Shown here one piece after another: positions 35,375-44,848 of a stretch of DNA of 60,085 nt. The position numbers were made by a program, and so were the translations under genes. The stretch comes from Cellulomonas sp. Its GTDB lineage: Bacteria > Actinomycetota > Actinomycetes > Actinomycetales > Cellulomonadaceae. Positions within the stretch are counted from its first letter, which is position 1; each line of letters opens with the position of its first letter. The notes beneath the pieces are model-generated. The model saw only the letters and a list, made by a program, of their open reading frames with translations, was not told where the DNA came from and did not search any database. The DNA lies in the NCBI GenBank assembly GCA_017882855.1, contig JADGOR010000003.1, positions 1-60,085 on the forward strand, read 5' to 3'.

Positions 35375-36502
35375 TCAGAGCAGGTCCTCGCGGCCGAGCT
35401 CACGCAGCGCCGCCACCACGTCCTTGACGTCCTGGACCCGGTCCCTGGTGGTCACCAGGACGGCGTCCGGCGTGTCCACGACGACGACGTCCTCGAGACC
35501 GAGGATGACCACCTGGCGGTTCGAGCCCGGGACGACGATCGCGTTCGTCGCGCCGATCCGGATCACCGAGCCGTGGTCGCCGAGCACCCGGCCGCCGTCG
35601 TGCTCGGAGGCGGGCAGCAGCGCCGCGAGCGAGCCGAAGTCGCCGATGTCGTCCCAGCCGAAGTCGCCGGGAACCATCGCGACACCGCCGGCCGCGGCGA
35701 CCGGCTCGGCGATGGCGTGATCGATGGCGACTCGCTCGATGTCAGGCCAGATCTCCGCCAGGGCCGCACCTCGCTCCGGCGTGTCCCAGACCGCGGCAAG
35801 CGACCGGAGCGCCGCGTTCAAGGCCGGCCGCTGCTCGGCCAGGTGCCCGAGCAGCACCTCGGCCCGGATCAAGAACATCCCGGCGTTCCAGCGGTACTCC
35901 CCCGTCGCCAGGTAAGCCTCGGCGGTCGCGGTGTCGGGCTTCTCGGTGAACCCCTCGACCCGGACGGCGCTCGGCGCCGTCGGCAGGCCGAGCGGGCCAC
36001 CGGCATGGACGTACCCGAACCCGGTCGAGGGGTACTCGGGCGCGATCCCGATGGTCGCCACGTAGCCCGCGCGCGCGACCTCGGCTGCTTCACGGACGAC
36101 GTCCCGGAACGCGGCGGCATCCCGGATCACGTGATCCGCCGCGAACGAGCCCACTATCACGTCGCCGTCGCGTTCCAGCAGTACGGCGGCCGCCAGCCCG
36201 ATCGCCGCCATCGAGTCACGCGGGGACGGCTCGGCGATGACGGCGCCCGCACCGAGCTGGGGCAGCTGGGCGCGCACAGCTTCCTCGTGCCGCGCCCCGG
36301 TCACGACCATCACGGCAGCCGGGCCGGCCAACGGCTCGACCCGGTCCCAGGTCGCCTGCAGCAGGCTGCGGCCCGTTCCGGTCAGGTCCTGCAAGAACTT
36401 CGGTGACCCCGCACGGGAGACCGGCCAGAGCCGCGTCCCGGCGCCCCCCGCCGGGATGACGATCCGGAGGTCGGAGATCGGCACGTCGGCGTGAACGGTC
36501 AT
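35375..36502 (-). CDS. manC: Mannose-1-phosphate guanylyltransferase
   Basis: 375 residues. Makes GDP-mannose from mannose-1-phosphate and GTP for cell-surface glycans. Nucleotidyltransferase motifs: IPAGGAGTRLWPVSR, SPKFL, FAADHVI (Asp for metal), STGFGYVHAG, VEGFTEKP, WNAGMFLI and FGWDDIGDFGSL. There is no C-terminal isomerase domain, so it is the single-function form. ATG 36502 fits a TAGGCT -10 seven bases upstream; an upstream frame of 20 codons is probably not translated. Divergent from sdhC. Confidence 0.92.
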   Translation of the reverse strand: MTVHADVPISDLRIVIPAGGAGTRLWPVSRAGSPKFLQDLTGTGRSLLQATWDRVEPLAGPAAVMVVTGARHEEAVRAQLPQLGAGAVIAEPSPRDSMAAIGLAAAVLLERDGDVIVGSFAADHVIRDAAAFRDVVREAAEVARAGYVATIGIAPEYPSTGFGYVHAGGPLGLPTAPSAVRVEGFTEKPDTATAEAYLATGEYRWNAGMFLIRAEVLLGHLAEQRPALNAALRSLAAVWDTPERGAALAEIWPDIERVAIDHAIAEPVAAAGGVAMVPGDFGWDDIGDFGSLAALLPASEHDGGRVLGDHGSVIRIGATNAIVVPGSNRQVVILGLEDVVVVDTPDAVLVTTRDRVQDVKDVVAALRELGREDLL

Positions 36503-36509
36503 GTCGGGC

Positions 36510-36515
36510 AGCCTA
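36510..36515 (-). promoter_or_regulatory. -10 element (TAGGCT) of manC, probably leaderless
   Basis: On the minus strand TAGGCT ends seven bases before ATG 36502. Confidence 0.45.
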
Positions 36516-36563
36516 ACGAAGCCGCACGATGAGACGCGTCGTCTTCCGCGCCCCGGCGGCAAC

Positions 36564-36597
36564 TAGACTGAACCCGCACCTTGGACAAGCGTTGTCC
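36564..36597 (+). promoter_or_regulatory. sdhCDAB promoter: -10 TAGACT and a downstream dyad
   Basis: TAGACT (36564-36569) is a good -10. Just beyond the expected transcript start, GGACAA-GCG-TTGTCC (36583-36597) is a perfect inverted repeat with a three-base spacer, a candidate operator or leader structure. The leader then carries GGAGG at 36615-36620. Confidence 0.4.
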
Positions 36598-36626
36598 CCA
36601 CCCTTCTGCTGACCTCGGAGGACCTA

Positions 36627-37007
36627 GTGCCGGAGAGACCCGCCGGAACGCTGTATCGCGGCCGCGAAGGAATGTGGTCCTGGCTCGCGCACCGCGTCAC
36701 CGGGTTCCTGATCTTCTTCTTCCTGCTCGTCCATGTGCTCGACACCTCGCTCGTGCGGATCTCACCCGAGACGTACAACTCGATCATCGGCAGCTACAAG
36801 AACCCCGTGATGGGGCTGGCTGAGGCGGGGCTCGTCGCCGCCGTCGTCTTCCACGCGTTCAACGGCATCCGGGTGATCCTGGTCGACTTCTGGGCCAAGG
36901 GCCCCAAATACCAGCGGACGATGCTGTGGATCGTCATCGGGCTGTTCGTCGTCACGATGGCGGGCTTCTTGCCGCGGCACCTCGCTCACGTGTTCGGAGG
37001 TCAGTGA
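36627..37007 (+). CDS. sdhC: Succinate dehydrogenase cytochrome b subunit
   Basis: 126 residues, three transmembrane helices. SWLAHRVTGFLIFFFLLVH begins the first helix with the family SerX-Trp-HisR motif; VVFHAFNGIRVILVDF carries the probable haem-ligating His in helix 2. Anchors the SDH head to the membrane and passes electrons to menaquinone. GTG start with GGAGG six bases upstream. The stop overlaps the sdhD ATG by one base (TGATG). Confidence 0.92.
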   Translation: MPERPAGTLYRGREGMWSWLAHRVTGFLIFFFLLVHVLDTSLVRISPETYNSIIGSYKNPVMGLAEAGLVAAVVFHAFNGIRVILVDFWAKGPKYQRTMLWIVIGLFVVTMAGFLPRHLAHVFGGQ

Positions 37008-37465
37008 TGCCCTATCGCCCGATGCCTGAGCTAGCGACGCCCCGCGCTCCCCAGCGAGGTCTGCTTCATCGCCAAGGCAATGCCGACATGTACGCGTGGC
37101 TGTTCATGCGAGTCTCGGGTGTCCTGCTCGTCGTGCTCATCTTCGGTCACCTCTTCGTGAACCTGGTGTCCGGTCGTGGTATCCAGGCGATCGACTTCGC
37201 GTTCGTCGCCGGCAAGTGGGCGAACCCGCTCTGGCAGCTGTGGGACCTGATCATGCTGTGGCTCGCGATGGCGCACGGGACGAACGGGGTCCGGACCATC
37301 ATCAACGACTACGCGGAGCGGCCCGGGGCCCGACTCGGCTTCAAGATCGTCCTCTACGGTTCTGCGGCGCTCGTCGTCATCCTCGGCACCTTGGTCATCT
37401 TCACCTTCAACCCGTGCCCACCGAGCAGCCCGGCCGATCTGCTCCCGTCCTTCTGCAACGGCTGA
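37007..37465 (+). CDS. sdhD: Succinate dehydrogenase membrane anchor subunit
   Basis: 152 residues, three transmembrane helices. [20 protein letters not shown] opens helix 1, followed by GHLFVNLV with a conserved His, and [20 protein letters not shown] in helix 2 with the likely second haem/quinone-site His. The C-terminus has Cys-containing FNPCPPSS... and FCNG, outside the helices. ATG 37007 overlaps sdhC. Second anchor of the complex II. Confidence 0.9.
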   Translation: MPYRPMPELATPRAPQRGLLHRQGNADMYAWLFMRVSGVLLVVLIFGHLFVNLVSGRGIQAIDFAFVAGKWANPLWQLWDLIMLWLAMAHGTNGVRTIINDYAERPGARLGFKIVLYGSAALVVILGTLVIFTFNPCPPSSPADLLPSFCNG

Positions 37466-37503
37466 CCGGACCGCCCCGCACCCTTCCCAGGAGGATCTCC
37501 TCG

Positions 37504-39270
37504 ATGCAGACCCACTCGTACGACGTCGTGATCGTCGGCGCCGGCGGCGCCGGGATGCGTGCCGCCCTGGAGTCGTCGACGCAGGTCCGCACCGCCGTCG
37601 TGACCAAGCTCTACCCGACCCGTTCGCACACCGGCGCCGCACAGGGCGGGATGTGCGCCGCGCTCGCGAACGTCGAGGAGGACAACTGGGAGTGGCACAC
37701 CTTCGACACCGTCAAGGGTGGTGACTACCTGGTGGACCAGGACGCCGCGGAGATCATGGCGAAGGAGGCGATCGACGCGGTCCTCGACCTCGAGAAGATG
37801 GGCCTGCCGTTCAACCGCACCCCCGACGGCCGGATCGACCAGCGGCGGTTCGGCGGGCACACTGCCGACCACGGGAAGTCCCCGGTGCGCCGCGCCTGCT
37901 ACGCAGCCGACCGCACCGGGCACATGATCCTTCAGACGCTCTACCAGCAGTGCGTCAAGCACGGTGTCGAGTTCTACAACGAGTTCTACGTCCTCGACCT
38001 GCTGCTGACGAGCGACCTCCTCGACACCGAGCCCGCGCCGGGCGACGAGGTCGCGGTGACCGGCGTCGTCGCGTACGAGCTCGGGACCGGAGAGATCCAT
38101 GTGTTCCGGGCGAAGTCCGTGGTGTTCGCCACCGGCGGCACGGGGAAGATCTACAAGACGACGTCGAATTCGCACACCCTCACCGGCGACGGGATGGCTC
38201 TCGCGCTGCGTCGAGGTCTGCCGCTCGAGGACATGGAGTTCTTCCAGTTCCACCCGACCGGCCTGGCCGGGCTCGGCATCCTGCTCTCCGAGGCAGCGCG
38301 CGGCGAGGGTGCGATCCTGCGCAACAGCGACGGAGAGCGGTTCATGGAGCGGTACGCCCCCACGATCAAGGATCTCGCCCCGCGCGACATGGTCTCCCGG
38401 GCGATGGCGAACGAGGTGCGCGAGGGTCGCGGCTGCGGTCCGCACAAGGACTACGTTCTGCTCGACCTCACGCACCTCGAGCGGGCGCACATCGACGCGA
38501 AGCTCCCCGACATCACCGAGTTCGCGCGGACCTACCTCGGCGTCGAGCCGTACACCGAGCCTGTTCCGGTCTACCCCACCGCGCACTACGCCATGGGCGG
38601 GATACCGACGACGGTGCACACCGAGGTGCTGCGGAACAACACCGACACCGTCGCCGGCCTGTTCGCCGCGGGCGAGTGCGCGTGCGTCAGCGTGCACGGC
38701 GCCAACCGGCTCGGCACGAACTCGCTGCTCGACATCAACGTCTTCGGCAAGCGCGCGGGGATCGCTGCCGTCGAGCACGCGATGAAGAGCGAGTACCTGC
38801 CGCTCCCCGCCTCGCCGGCGGACGCGGTCGTGGCGGAGCTGGAGGCGCTGCGCGAACGGAGTTCCGGCGAGCGGGTGGCCGAGCTGCGCAGCGCCCTGCA
38901 AGAGACCATGGACGCGGACGCGCAGGTCTTCCGCACCGCCGAGACCCTGACCAACGCCCTCTCGGTGATCCGGTCCCTGCAGGAGCGCTACGCCAACGTC
39001 ACGATCCAGGACAAGGGCCGGCGCTTCAACACGGATCTTCTCGAAGCGATCGAGCTGGGGTTCCTGATCGACGTGGCCGAGGTCGTCGTCGTCGGCGCGC
39101 TGGCCCGGGAGGAGTCCCGTGGCGGGCACTTCCGCGAGGACTTCCCGACTCGCGACGACGAGCTCTTCTTGCGCCACACCATGGCCTACCGCGACGCCGA
39201 CCTCGGCGTCCGTCTCGACTACAAGCCGGTCACCGTGACCCGCTACCAGCCGATGGAGCGTAAGTACTGA
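37504..39270 (+). CDS. sdhA: Succinate dehydrogenase flavoprotein subunit
   Basis: 588 residues. Oxidises succinate to fumarate with covalently bound FAD. Motifs: [17 protein letters not shown] (FAD), [11 protein letters not shown] (His that carries the FAD), [22 protein letters not shown], the catalytic Arg region RDMVSRAM, and HYAMGG plus [18 protein letters not shown] lies upstream of ATG 37504; a frame running from 37096 is an overlap with sdhD. TGATG overlap with sdhB. Confidence 0.96.
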   Translation: MQTHSYDVVIVGAGGAGMRAALESSTQVRTAVVTKLYPTRSHTGAAQGGMCAALANVEEDNWEWHTFDTVKGGDYLVDQDAAEIMAKEAIDAVLDLEKMGLPFNRTPDGRIDQRRFGGHTADHGKSPVRRACYAADRTGHMILQTLYQQCVKHGVEFYNEFYVLDLLLTSDLLDTEPAPGDEVAVTGVVAYELGTGEIHVFRAKSVVFATGGTGKIYKTTSNSHTLTGDGMALALRRGLPLEDMEFFQFHPTGLAGLGILLSEAARGEGAILRNSDGERFMERYAPTIKDLAPRDMVSRAMANEVREGRGCGPHKDYVLLDLTHLERAHIDAKLPDITEFARTYLGVEPYTEPVPVYPTAHYAMGGIPTTVHTEVLRNNTDTVAGLFAAGECACVSVHGANRLGTNSLLDINVFGKRAGIAAVEHAMKSEYLPLPASPADAVVAELEALRERSSGERVAELRSALQETMDADAQVFRTAETLTNALSVIRSLQERYANVTIQDKGRRFNTDLLEAIELGFLIDVAEVVVVGALAREESRGGHFREDFPTRDDELFLRHTMAYRDADLGVRLDYKPVTVTRYQPMERKY

Positions 39271-40040
39271 TGGCTGACACGGTGGAGACGCGCAAGGGCG
39301 GCGCGAAGAACCCCATCGGCGAGGTGCCGGCCTTCGACGTGACACTGCGGGTGCGCCGCTACACGCCCGAGACGACCGGCGAGGACTCGTACTGGCAGGA
39401 GTTCACCGTCACGGCGCACGGCACCGACCGGCTCCTGGACGCGCTCCACAAGGTCAAGTGGGAGCTGGACGGCTCGCTGACCTTCCGGCGGTCGTGTGCG
39501 CACGGCATCTGCGGCTCTGACGCGATGCGCATCAACGGGCGCAACCGGCTCGCCTGCAAGAGCCTGCTCAAGGACCTCAACCCGGGCAAGCCGATCACCA
39601 TCGAACCGATCCAGGGTCTGCCGGTGATCAAGGACCTCGTCGTCGACATGGAGCCGTTCTTCGCCTCGTACCGCGAGATCATGCCGTTCCTCATCACCGA
39701 GGGGAATGTCCCGGCGCGTGAACGCATCCAGACGATGGAGCAGCGGAGCCGCTACGAAGACACCACCAAGTGCATCCTGTGCGCGGCCTGCACCACGTCC
39801 TGCCCGGTCTTCTGGAACGACGGCCAGTACTTCGGACCCGCCGCCATCGTCAACGCGCACCGGTTCATCTTCGACTCGAGGGACGCCGGCGCGGCTGATC
39901 GGCTCGAGATCCTGAACGACAAGGAAGGAGTCTGGCGCTGCCGGACGACCTTCAACTGCACCGAGGCGTGCCCGCGCGGCATCGAGGTCACCAAGGCGAT
40001 CCAAGAGGTCAAACGAGCGCTCATCACCCGCTCCCTCTAG
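39270..40040 (+). CDS. sdhB: Succinate dehydrogenase iron-sulfur subunit
   Basis: 256 residues with three clusters. 2Fe-2S: Cys76, Cys81, Asp84 (in place of the third Cys, a common substitution) and Cys96 in CAHGICGSDAMRIN...NRLACK. 4Fe-4S: CILCAACTTSCP. 3Fe-4S: the following Cys residues including FNCTEACPRGIEVT. Passes electrons from SdhA FAD to the membrane subunits. Last gene of sdhCDAB. Confidence 0.96.
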   Translation: MADTVETRKGGAKNPIGEVPAFDVTLRVRRYTPETTGEDSYWQEFTVTAHGTDRLLDALHKVKWELDGSLTFRRSCAHGICGSDAMRINGRNRLACKSLLKDLNPGKPITIEPIQGLPVIKDLVVDMEPFFASYREIMPFLITEGNVPARERIQTMEQRSRYEDTTKCILCAACTTSCPVFWNDGQYFGPAAIVNAHRFIFDSRDAGAADRLEILNDKEGVWRCRTTFNCTEACPRGIEVTKAIQEVKRALITRSL

Positions 40041-40082
40041 CTCGACCGGAGTGGACTGGCGCGCTGCCGCGGCGGGTCCGGG

Positions 40083-41126
40083 TCAGAACGCTCGACTGTG
40101 CGGCGGACCCACGCGGCAGCTATCGCGGACCGGGCCCTCCGTCTCGGCGAGAATCCGCCAGCGCCGCGTGGACGCCGAGCGCTCGCTCGCACGCCGGTAG
40201 GCCCCGACCAAGCGATGACCCCAGCGAAGACGGTCGGCCCGGGTGCGCAGATCGTCCGCGGTCGCACGCACCACGACCAGTCCCACGTCCTCGAGCCGCT
40301 CCTGCCCTGCGGCGTCGGACTGCCGCGCCCGGCTGGAGGAGTGGACGGCGCCGTCGTACTCGCCGACGACCCCAGCGCGTCCGTCGATCAGGTCGACCCG
40401 CGCGACGACGTCGCCGCCCAGCGTGCCGACAAGGACGTTGCACCGAGGCCGAGGCAGGCCGGTAGACATCCAGGTCAACCTCAAGCGGGCTCGTTGTGGC
40501 GACTCGACCCCGGGCTCGCTCGCGGACAGGGCGCGGCGCACCTGAGCCACGCCGCGCCAACCGCGCCGTTCCCGGCACAGCTCCTGCAGCGACTCGAGGT
40601 CCAGGCCGAGGCCGGACCGGAGCAGGTCGAGCGCGATCACGGCGTCCTCCCACGGACCGAGGCGGGCCAGGTCGAACGCGGTCCGCACCGGCGAGGTCAG
40701 CGGACCGCTGGTGGACTCGGCTCGCTCGGACTCGGGAACAGTGGAGCGGAACACCCGAACGCCGGGGCGCGCGCCAAGGCGCGCACGCGGGGGCGCGCAC
40801 AGCAGGAGCTGCTGGAGGGTGCCGTCAGCGGCTCTCCCCGAGAAGTACTCGGTCAGCTCCTCGCCTCGTGACCCCGAGGCTCCCTCGGCGGCGATCAGGT
40901 GGAGCCAGGCGGCCGCCCAGCCGCCGACGACGACGCCGGCCGGCAGGTCCGCGCACGTGTCGGCGATCCGGGTGCGCGGACTGAGCGGATCGGCCGCCGT
41001 CGGGCAGTACACCGCGCGCCGCCGGCGCTCGATCTCCAGGCCGAGGAGCGCCCGGCGCCCGTAGCCGCGACGCCCGGCATCGCGTCGATGGAAGGGCAAC
41101 GGTTCGCACAGAGCGGAGAGGACCAT
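40083..41126 (-). CDS. Hypothetical protein with AbiEi-like N-terminus and nuclease-like C-terminus
   Basis: About 347 residues. The N-terminal part (RRDAGRRGYGRRALLGL, RRRRAVYCPTA) resembles the winged-helix of AbiEi-type antitoxin domain proteins. The C-terminal part has ARVDLIDGRAGVVGEYDGA, then RQSDAAGQERLEDVGL and VVRATADDL, the pattern of a Vsr/DUF559-type restriction-endonuclease fold (D..EYDG..R..R..L). Such proteins are common singletons in Micrococcales, with no known partner. ATG 41126 or GTG 41144 could be the start; neither has a clear ribosome-binding site. No toxin gene lies next to it. Confidence 0.6.
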   Translation of the reverse strand: MVLSALCEPLPFHRRDAGRRGYGRRALLGLEIERRRRAVYCPTAADPLSPRTRIADTCADLPAGVVVGGWAAAWLHLIAAEGASGSRGEELTEYFSGRAADGTLQQLLLCAPPRARLGARPGVRVFRSTVPESERAESTSGPLTSPVRTAFDLARLGPWEDAVIALDLLRSGLGLDLESLQELCRERRGWRGVAQVRRALSASEPGVESPQRARLRLTWMSTGLPRPRCNVLVGTLGGDVVARVDLIDGRAGVVGEYDGAVHSSSRARQSDAAGQERLEDVGLVVVRATADDLRTRADRLRWGHRLVGAYRRASERSASTRRWRILAETEGPVRDSCRVGPPHSRAF

Positions 41127-41197
41127 GACCGCGCACGCAACCACCGCCTGCGGCGGCGCCTACCGGCCGGTGCCTCCGCCGGTGGGGAGACGACTCC

Positions 41198-41482
41198 TCA
41201 CAATGCCTGTGCGCGGGCTGCGCTTACGTTGGCCTCTGCCGAGGTGGTCGGGTAGAGACCCAGGGCATCGGCGCCGAGAGCGATGGTGCAGCCGGCGGCC
41301 ATCAGGAACGACGCCCCGTCGCTGGTGGTGCGCCCCTGTGGCGTGTCCAGCCGCAAGCACTCACGCTCATCCAGGCCGGTCTGGCAGGTCTGACCTAGCT
41401 GCGCTGGCGCTCCGAGGTGTCGTCCCGGGGCGGGCCAACAGGCGCAGGCACCCCGAACTCGAACGTCCGGATCGGTCGCCAC
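41198..41482 (-). CDS. Possible small ORF downstream of the 2'-5' RNA ligase-like gene
   Basis: An open frame of 94 codons whose second half (RLDTPQGRTTSDGASFLMAAG onward) has coding-like third-position GC. It fills the otherwise empty 41145-41394 gap but its ATG lies 88 bases inside the neighbouring gene. A shorter form starting near 41360 is also possible. No homology is recognised. It could be a real small protein or a gene remnant. Confidence 0.25.
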   Translation of the reverse strand: MATDPDVRVRGACACWPAPGRHLGAPAQLGQTCQTGLDERECLRLDTPQGRTTSDGASFLMAAGCTIALGADALGLYPTTSAEANVSAARAQAL

Positions 41483-41985
41483 ACCTCGTCGACGCCATGC
41501 TCGTACATGTGCAGAGCCGTCACGGTGAACACGGCCTCGAAGGCGGCGAGGTTCTCGAACGCCTCATCGAGCGCCGGCGCCGGTACGTCGTGCGCGACCG
41601 TCACGTGCGGGTGGTAGTGGAACCGCCGTTCCCGGGACAGTGGACCGGTGCGGATCCTGGCCTCGAGCGCCTCGCACTCGGCGATCCCCTCCGCGACCTG
41701 CACGAACACGACGTCGGAGACGGGCCGGAACGTCCCGGTCCCGCGCAACCGGGTCATGAAGGGGTGCTGCGCAGCAGCGACCTGGCGCAGGTGCTCCTCG
41801 ACCTCATCGACCTCGTCTGGCTCGAGCGTCGTCGGGCCCAGGATCGTGATGTGCGGTGGGATCGACGACGCGAGCGGATCCCCGACTACCGCGCGGGCCT
41901 CCTGGAGCCTCGGCCCATAGGGCGCGGGGACCTCGATCGCGACGCCGATCCGCCGCTGGTCACCGGTCCGCTCGGGGAGGTTCAC
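41395..41985 (-). CDS. 2'-5' RNA ligase family protein (LigT-like 2H phosphoesterase)
   Basis: 196 residues. Two H-x-T/S-x motifs of the 2H superfamily are present: PHITIL (His45) and [10 protein letters not shown]. These act on 2',3'-cyclic or 2'-5' phosphodiesters, or ligate tRNA halves, in known members. The GTG start at 41985 overlaps the trpS stop by four bases (GTGA) with GGAGG eight bases upstream, so the pair is co-transcribed. The physiological RNA substrate is unknown. Confidence 0.82.
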   Translation of the reverse strand: MNLPERTGDQRRIGVAIEVPAPYGPRLQEARAVVGDPLASSIPPHITILGPTTLEPDEVDEVEEHLRQVAAAQHPFMTRLRGTGTFRPVSDVVFVQVAEGIAECEALEARIRTGPLSRERRFHYHPHVTVAHDVPAPALDEAFENLAAFEAVFTVTALHMYEHGVDEVWRPIRTFEFGVPAPVGPPRDDTSERQRS

Positions 41986-43019
41986 GGTCGGTACCTCCGC
42001 GCCGGGAGCAGCCCGATGTGCTCGCAAACCCGGTCCAGGGTGGCGCGGGCGATCACCCTGGCCCGCTCGGCACCGTCCGCGAGCACGTCGTCCAGCCGGT
42101 CCGGCTCAGAGAGGTAGGCCTCGGTCCGCTCCCGGAACGGCGTGGCGAAGTCGACGACGACGTCGGCCAGGTCCCGCTTGAAGTCGCCATAGCCCTTTCC
42201 GGCGTACTCGGCCGCGATCTCCTCGACCCCTCGACCGGTCAACGCCGCGTAGATCGTGAGCAGGTTCGAGATGCCGGGCTTGGCCTCCGGGTCGAACCGG
42301 ATCTCGCGTCCGGCGTCCGTCACGGCCGACTTGATCCGCTTCGCGATCACCGACGGCGGGTCCAGCAGCTCGATGATGCCGTTCGCCGCTGCCGACGACT
42401 TGCTCATCTTCGCCGTCGGATCCTGCAGGTCGAAGATCTTCGCGGTCGCCTTGACGATGTGCGGCTCGGGCACCACGAGGGTCGGCCCGTAGCGCGCGTT
42501 GACCCGCTGCGCGAGGTTCCGGCTCAGCTCGAGGTGCTGGCGCTGGTCCTCACCGACCGGCACGAGTGCCGAGTCGTACAGCAGGATGTCCGCGGCCATC
42601 AGCACCGGATAGGTGAACAGCCCGACGGTCGGGCCTTCGCCGCCCTGCTTGGCGGCCTTGTCCTTGAACTGCGTCATCCGGGCCGCCTCGCCGAATCCGG
42701 TGTGGCAGCTGAGCACCCACGACAGCTCGGCGTGCTCTGAGACGTGTGACTGCACGAACAGGATGGAGCGCTCGGGGTCCACGCCGCCGGCCAGGAACTG
42801 CGCCGCGGTCCGGCGGGTCCGCTCACGAAGCACCGCCGGGTCCGGTGCCACGGTCAGCGCGTGCAGGTCGACCACGGCATAGACCGTCTCGTGGGTGTCC
42901 TGAAGCAGGACCCACTGGGCGAGAGCCCCGAGGTAGTTGCCGAGGTGGAGCGAGTCGGCGGTGGGTTGCATGCCCGAGAAGAGGCGCGGCCGCGTTGCTG
43001 CGTGAGGCATGGCGGACAT
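41982..43019 (-). CDS. trpS: Tryptophanyl-tRNA synthetase
   Basis: 345 residues, class Ic. Charges tRNA-Trp. Motifs: [20 protein letters not shown] (HIGH as HLGN), [38 protein letters not shown] and AKMSKS (KMSKS). ATG 43019 starts [16 protein letters not shown] 43010 is an alternative. The length is normal for bacterial TrpRS. Followed by the LigT-like gene. Confidence 0.95.
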   Translation of the reverse strand: MSAMPHAATRPRLFSGMQPTADSLHLGNYLGALAQWVLLQDTHETVYAVVDLHALTVAPDPAVLRERTRRTAAQFLAGGVDPERSILFVQSHVSEHAELSWVLSCHTGFGEAARMTQFKDKAAKQGGEGPTVGLFTYPVLMAADILLYDSALVPVGEDQRQHLELSRNLAQRVNARYGPTLVVPEPHIVKATAKIFDLQDPTAKMSKSSAAANGIIELLDPPSVIAKRIKSAVTDAGREIRFDPEAKPGISNLLTIYAALTGRGVEEIAAEYAGKGYGDFKRDLADVVVDFATPFRERTEAYLSEPDRLDDVLADGAERARVIARATLDRVCEHIGLLPARRYRP

Positions 43020-43074
43020 TCTGGCAGGTTCGGACGTGGTGCTCGGAACCTTTCGATCTGCGAAGGTCACCGGT

Positions 43075-43482
43075 TCAGGTCGCCTCGTCGTCGAAGGGCG
43101 CAGGTCCGGCCTCCGAGGGCTCCCGTGGCGGGACGTCCGACCCGGGCGCAGCCGTGCGGCCACGGGCGATGTCCGTCGCCTCCTGGACCGCGGACACCGC
43201 GCCGAAGCCCGCCACCCGCACCTGCTGGATCTCCTCGGTGAGAGCGTCTCGAACGATGCGGCGTGGGTCGTAGCGTCGCGGGTCGAGCGTCGCCCAGTCG
43301 ACGTCGCCGAGCTCGGGACCGAGCTCGTCCGACAGCCTCTGCTTCGCGTCGGAGAGGACGAGTCGAAGCTGCCGCGTCCACCCCGCCAGCTGCTCGGCAT
43401 AGTGCGGCAGCCGCTCGGGTCCGACGACCACGACGGCGACGACCAGCAGGACGAGCAGCTCGCCCCCGTTGATGCCGAACAT
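43075..43482 (-). CDS. tatB: Sec-independent protein translocase TatB
   Basis: 135 residues. [26 protein letters not shown] is the TatB/TatA membrane helix with the Glu8 and the GPERLP hinge, followed by an amphipathic helix and a long polar C-terminus. Longer than TatA and next to htrA, matching the mycobacterial Rv1221-Rv1224 order. Works with TatA and TatC (not here) to export folded proteins. Leaderless-type TAACCT precedes it by six bases. Confidence 0.85.
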   Translation of the reverse strand: MFGINGGELLVLLVVAVVVVGPERLPHYAEQLAGWTRQLRLVLSDAKQRLSDELGPELGDVDWATLDPRRYDPRRIVRDALTEEIQQVRVAGFGAVSAVQEATDIARGRTAAPGSDVPPREPSEAGPAPFDDEAT

Positions 43483-43488
43483 CCGTTC

Positions 43489-43494
43489 AGGTTA
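43489..43494 (-). promoter_or_regulatory. -10 element (TAACCT) of tatB, probably leaderless
   Basis: On the minus strand TAACCT ends six bases before ATG 43482, in the 34-base gap after htrA, so tatB may be transcribed alone as well as from the sigE block. Confidence 0.45.
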
Positions 43495-43516
43495 CCTCTC
43501 GCGACATGCTGCCCAC

Positions 43517-44848
43517 CTAGCCGCTGGTCGCTTCGTCGAGCATGACGCGGACGTCCCGCTCGGCGGTCCCCGAGCGGACCTTCAGCAGGACACTGTCACC
43601 CGGCGCCTTGGCCCGGATCGCCACTATCAGCTCGTCGGGGTGCGTCACGGGTCGCCCGTCGATCGCGAGGATGATGTCGCCCGGCTTGATCCCGGCGCGG
43701 TCGGCCGAGCCACCCGGCTTGACGGCCGGCTCACCGTCGGCCGCCGTCGTCGTGAGCACCTGGACGCCTTCGCCGTCGTATCGCGCGTCCAGGAAGGCAC
43801 CGACGACGGGGTACGTGGCTGTTCCGGTCTGGATCAGCTGCGCGGCCGTGCGCCGGGCCTGGTTGGACGGGATCGCGAAGCCGAGGCCGATGTTCCCGGC
43901 CGTCCCGGTGATGCCGGGCTGGGTGGCGATCGCCGAGTTGATGCCGATCACCTGGCCCGCACCGTTCACCAGCGGCCCGCCCGAGTTTCCGGGGTTGATC
44001 GCAGCGTCGGTCTGGATCGCGTTGATGAACGCGGTCTGGGACGAGTCCGTCCCGTCGCCCGCGGTGACCGGTCGGTTCAGCGCGCTGATGATCCCGGTCG
44101 TCACCGTTCCCTCGAGGCCGAGCGGCGCGCCGATCACGATCACCGGGTCGCCGACGCGGGCCTTGTCCGAGTCACCGAGGACGAGCGGAGTCAGCCCGGC
44201 ACGGGTGACCTTGATCACCGCGAGGTCGTAGTCCGCGGTGCGACCGACGATCGTCGCCTGCTCGTGGCCCCCGTCGGCGAACACGACGTCGATCCGGCCG
44301 TCACTGCCGGCACCGTGCGCGACGACGTGGTTGTTGGTCAGGACGTACCCATCCGCGCTGAGCACGAACCCGGATCCCGTGCTCTCCTCCGAGGAGCTGT
44401 GCACATTGATCGACACGACGCTCGGCAGCACGGTCGCCGCGATCCCGGCGACGCTCGACGGCGCCGGTGCCGGCGCGGGCCCGCCGACTGCGCCCGGAAA
44501 GTTCGTGACGACGCTCGTCTCCGGTGAGCCGAGGTGCTGTCCCAGGTAGCCCCCGAGTCCGCCGGCCAGAAGTGAGACGGCAGCGACAACTGCGACCGCA
44601 CCGGCCGAGAGCCGAGCGCGCGCCCGCCGCGCCGTGGGGCGCCCCAGCGTGTCGTACTGGCCCGCCGCAGGGACGGGCGAGGCATCGAAGCCGCGAACGG
44701 GCTGGACCGGGACGGGCGCACTCCCGTCATCCGCGGCCCGCGCGGGCGCTGCCGACGTCGTCCCCGGCGGCGTAGGCGGCGCGACCGGTGACTCGTCCCT
44801 GGCCGGCGACGGCAGGGCGAACGGGTTGTCGAAGGTTTCGGGTTCCAC
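43517..44848 (-). CDS. htrA: HtrA/DegP-like S1C serine protease with PDZ domain
   Basis: 443 residues. A Pro/Ala-rich cytoplasmic N-terminus (about 1-78), one transmembrane helix (about 80-102), trypsin-like domain with His174 (TNNHVVAHG), Asp208 (DYDLAVIKV) and Ser289 (NPGNSGGPL), and a C-terminal PDZ domain ([16 protein letters not shown]). A membrane-anchored extracytoplasmic protease for damaged proteins. GTG 44848 overlaps the anti-sigma stop (TAGTG) and has GGGAG upstream. Probably linked to cell-envelope stress through SigE. Confidence 0.93.
   Translation of the reverse strand: MEPETFDNPFALPSPARDESPVAPPTPPGTTSAAPARAADDGSAPVPVQPVRGFDASPVPAAGQYDTLGRPTARRARARLSAGAVAVVAAVSLLAGGLGGYLGQHLGSPETSVVTNFPGAVGGPAPAPAPSSVAGIAATVLPSVVSINVHSSSEESTGSGFVLSADGYVLTNNHVVAHGAGSDGRIDVVFADGGHEQATIVGRTADYDLAVIKVTRAGLTPLVLGDSDKARVGDPVIVIGAPLGLEGTVTTGIISALNRPVTAGDGTDSSQTAFINAIQTDAAINPGNSGGPLVNGAGQVIGINSAIATQPGITGTAGNIGLGFAIPSNQARRTAAQLIQTGTATYPVVGAFLDARYDGEGVQVLTTTAADGEPAVKPGGSADRAGIKPGDIILAIDGRPVTHPDELIVAIRAKAPGDSVLLKVRSGTAERDVRVMLDEATSG

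Noticed and set aside
33899-36406. 835-codon plus-strand frame over the M20 and manC genes
   Set aside because: The minus-strand genes have catalytic motifs and ribosome-binding or -10 signals; this frame is their complement.
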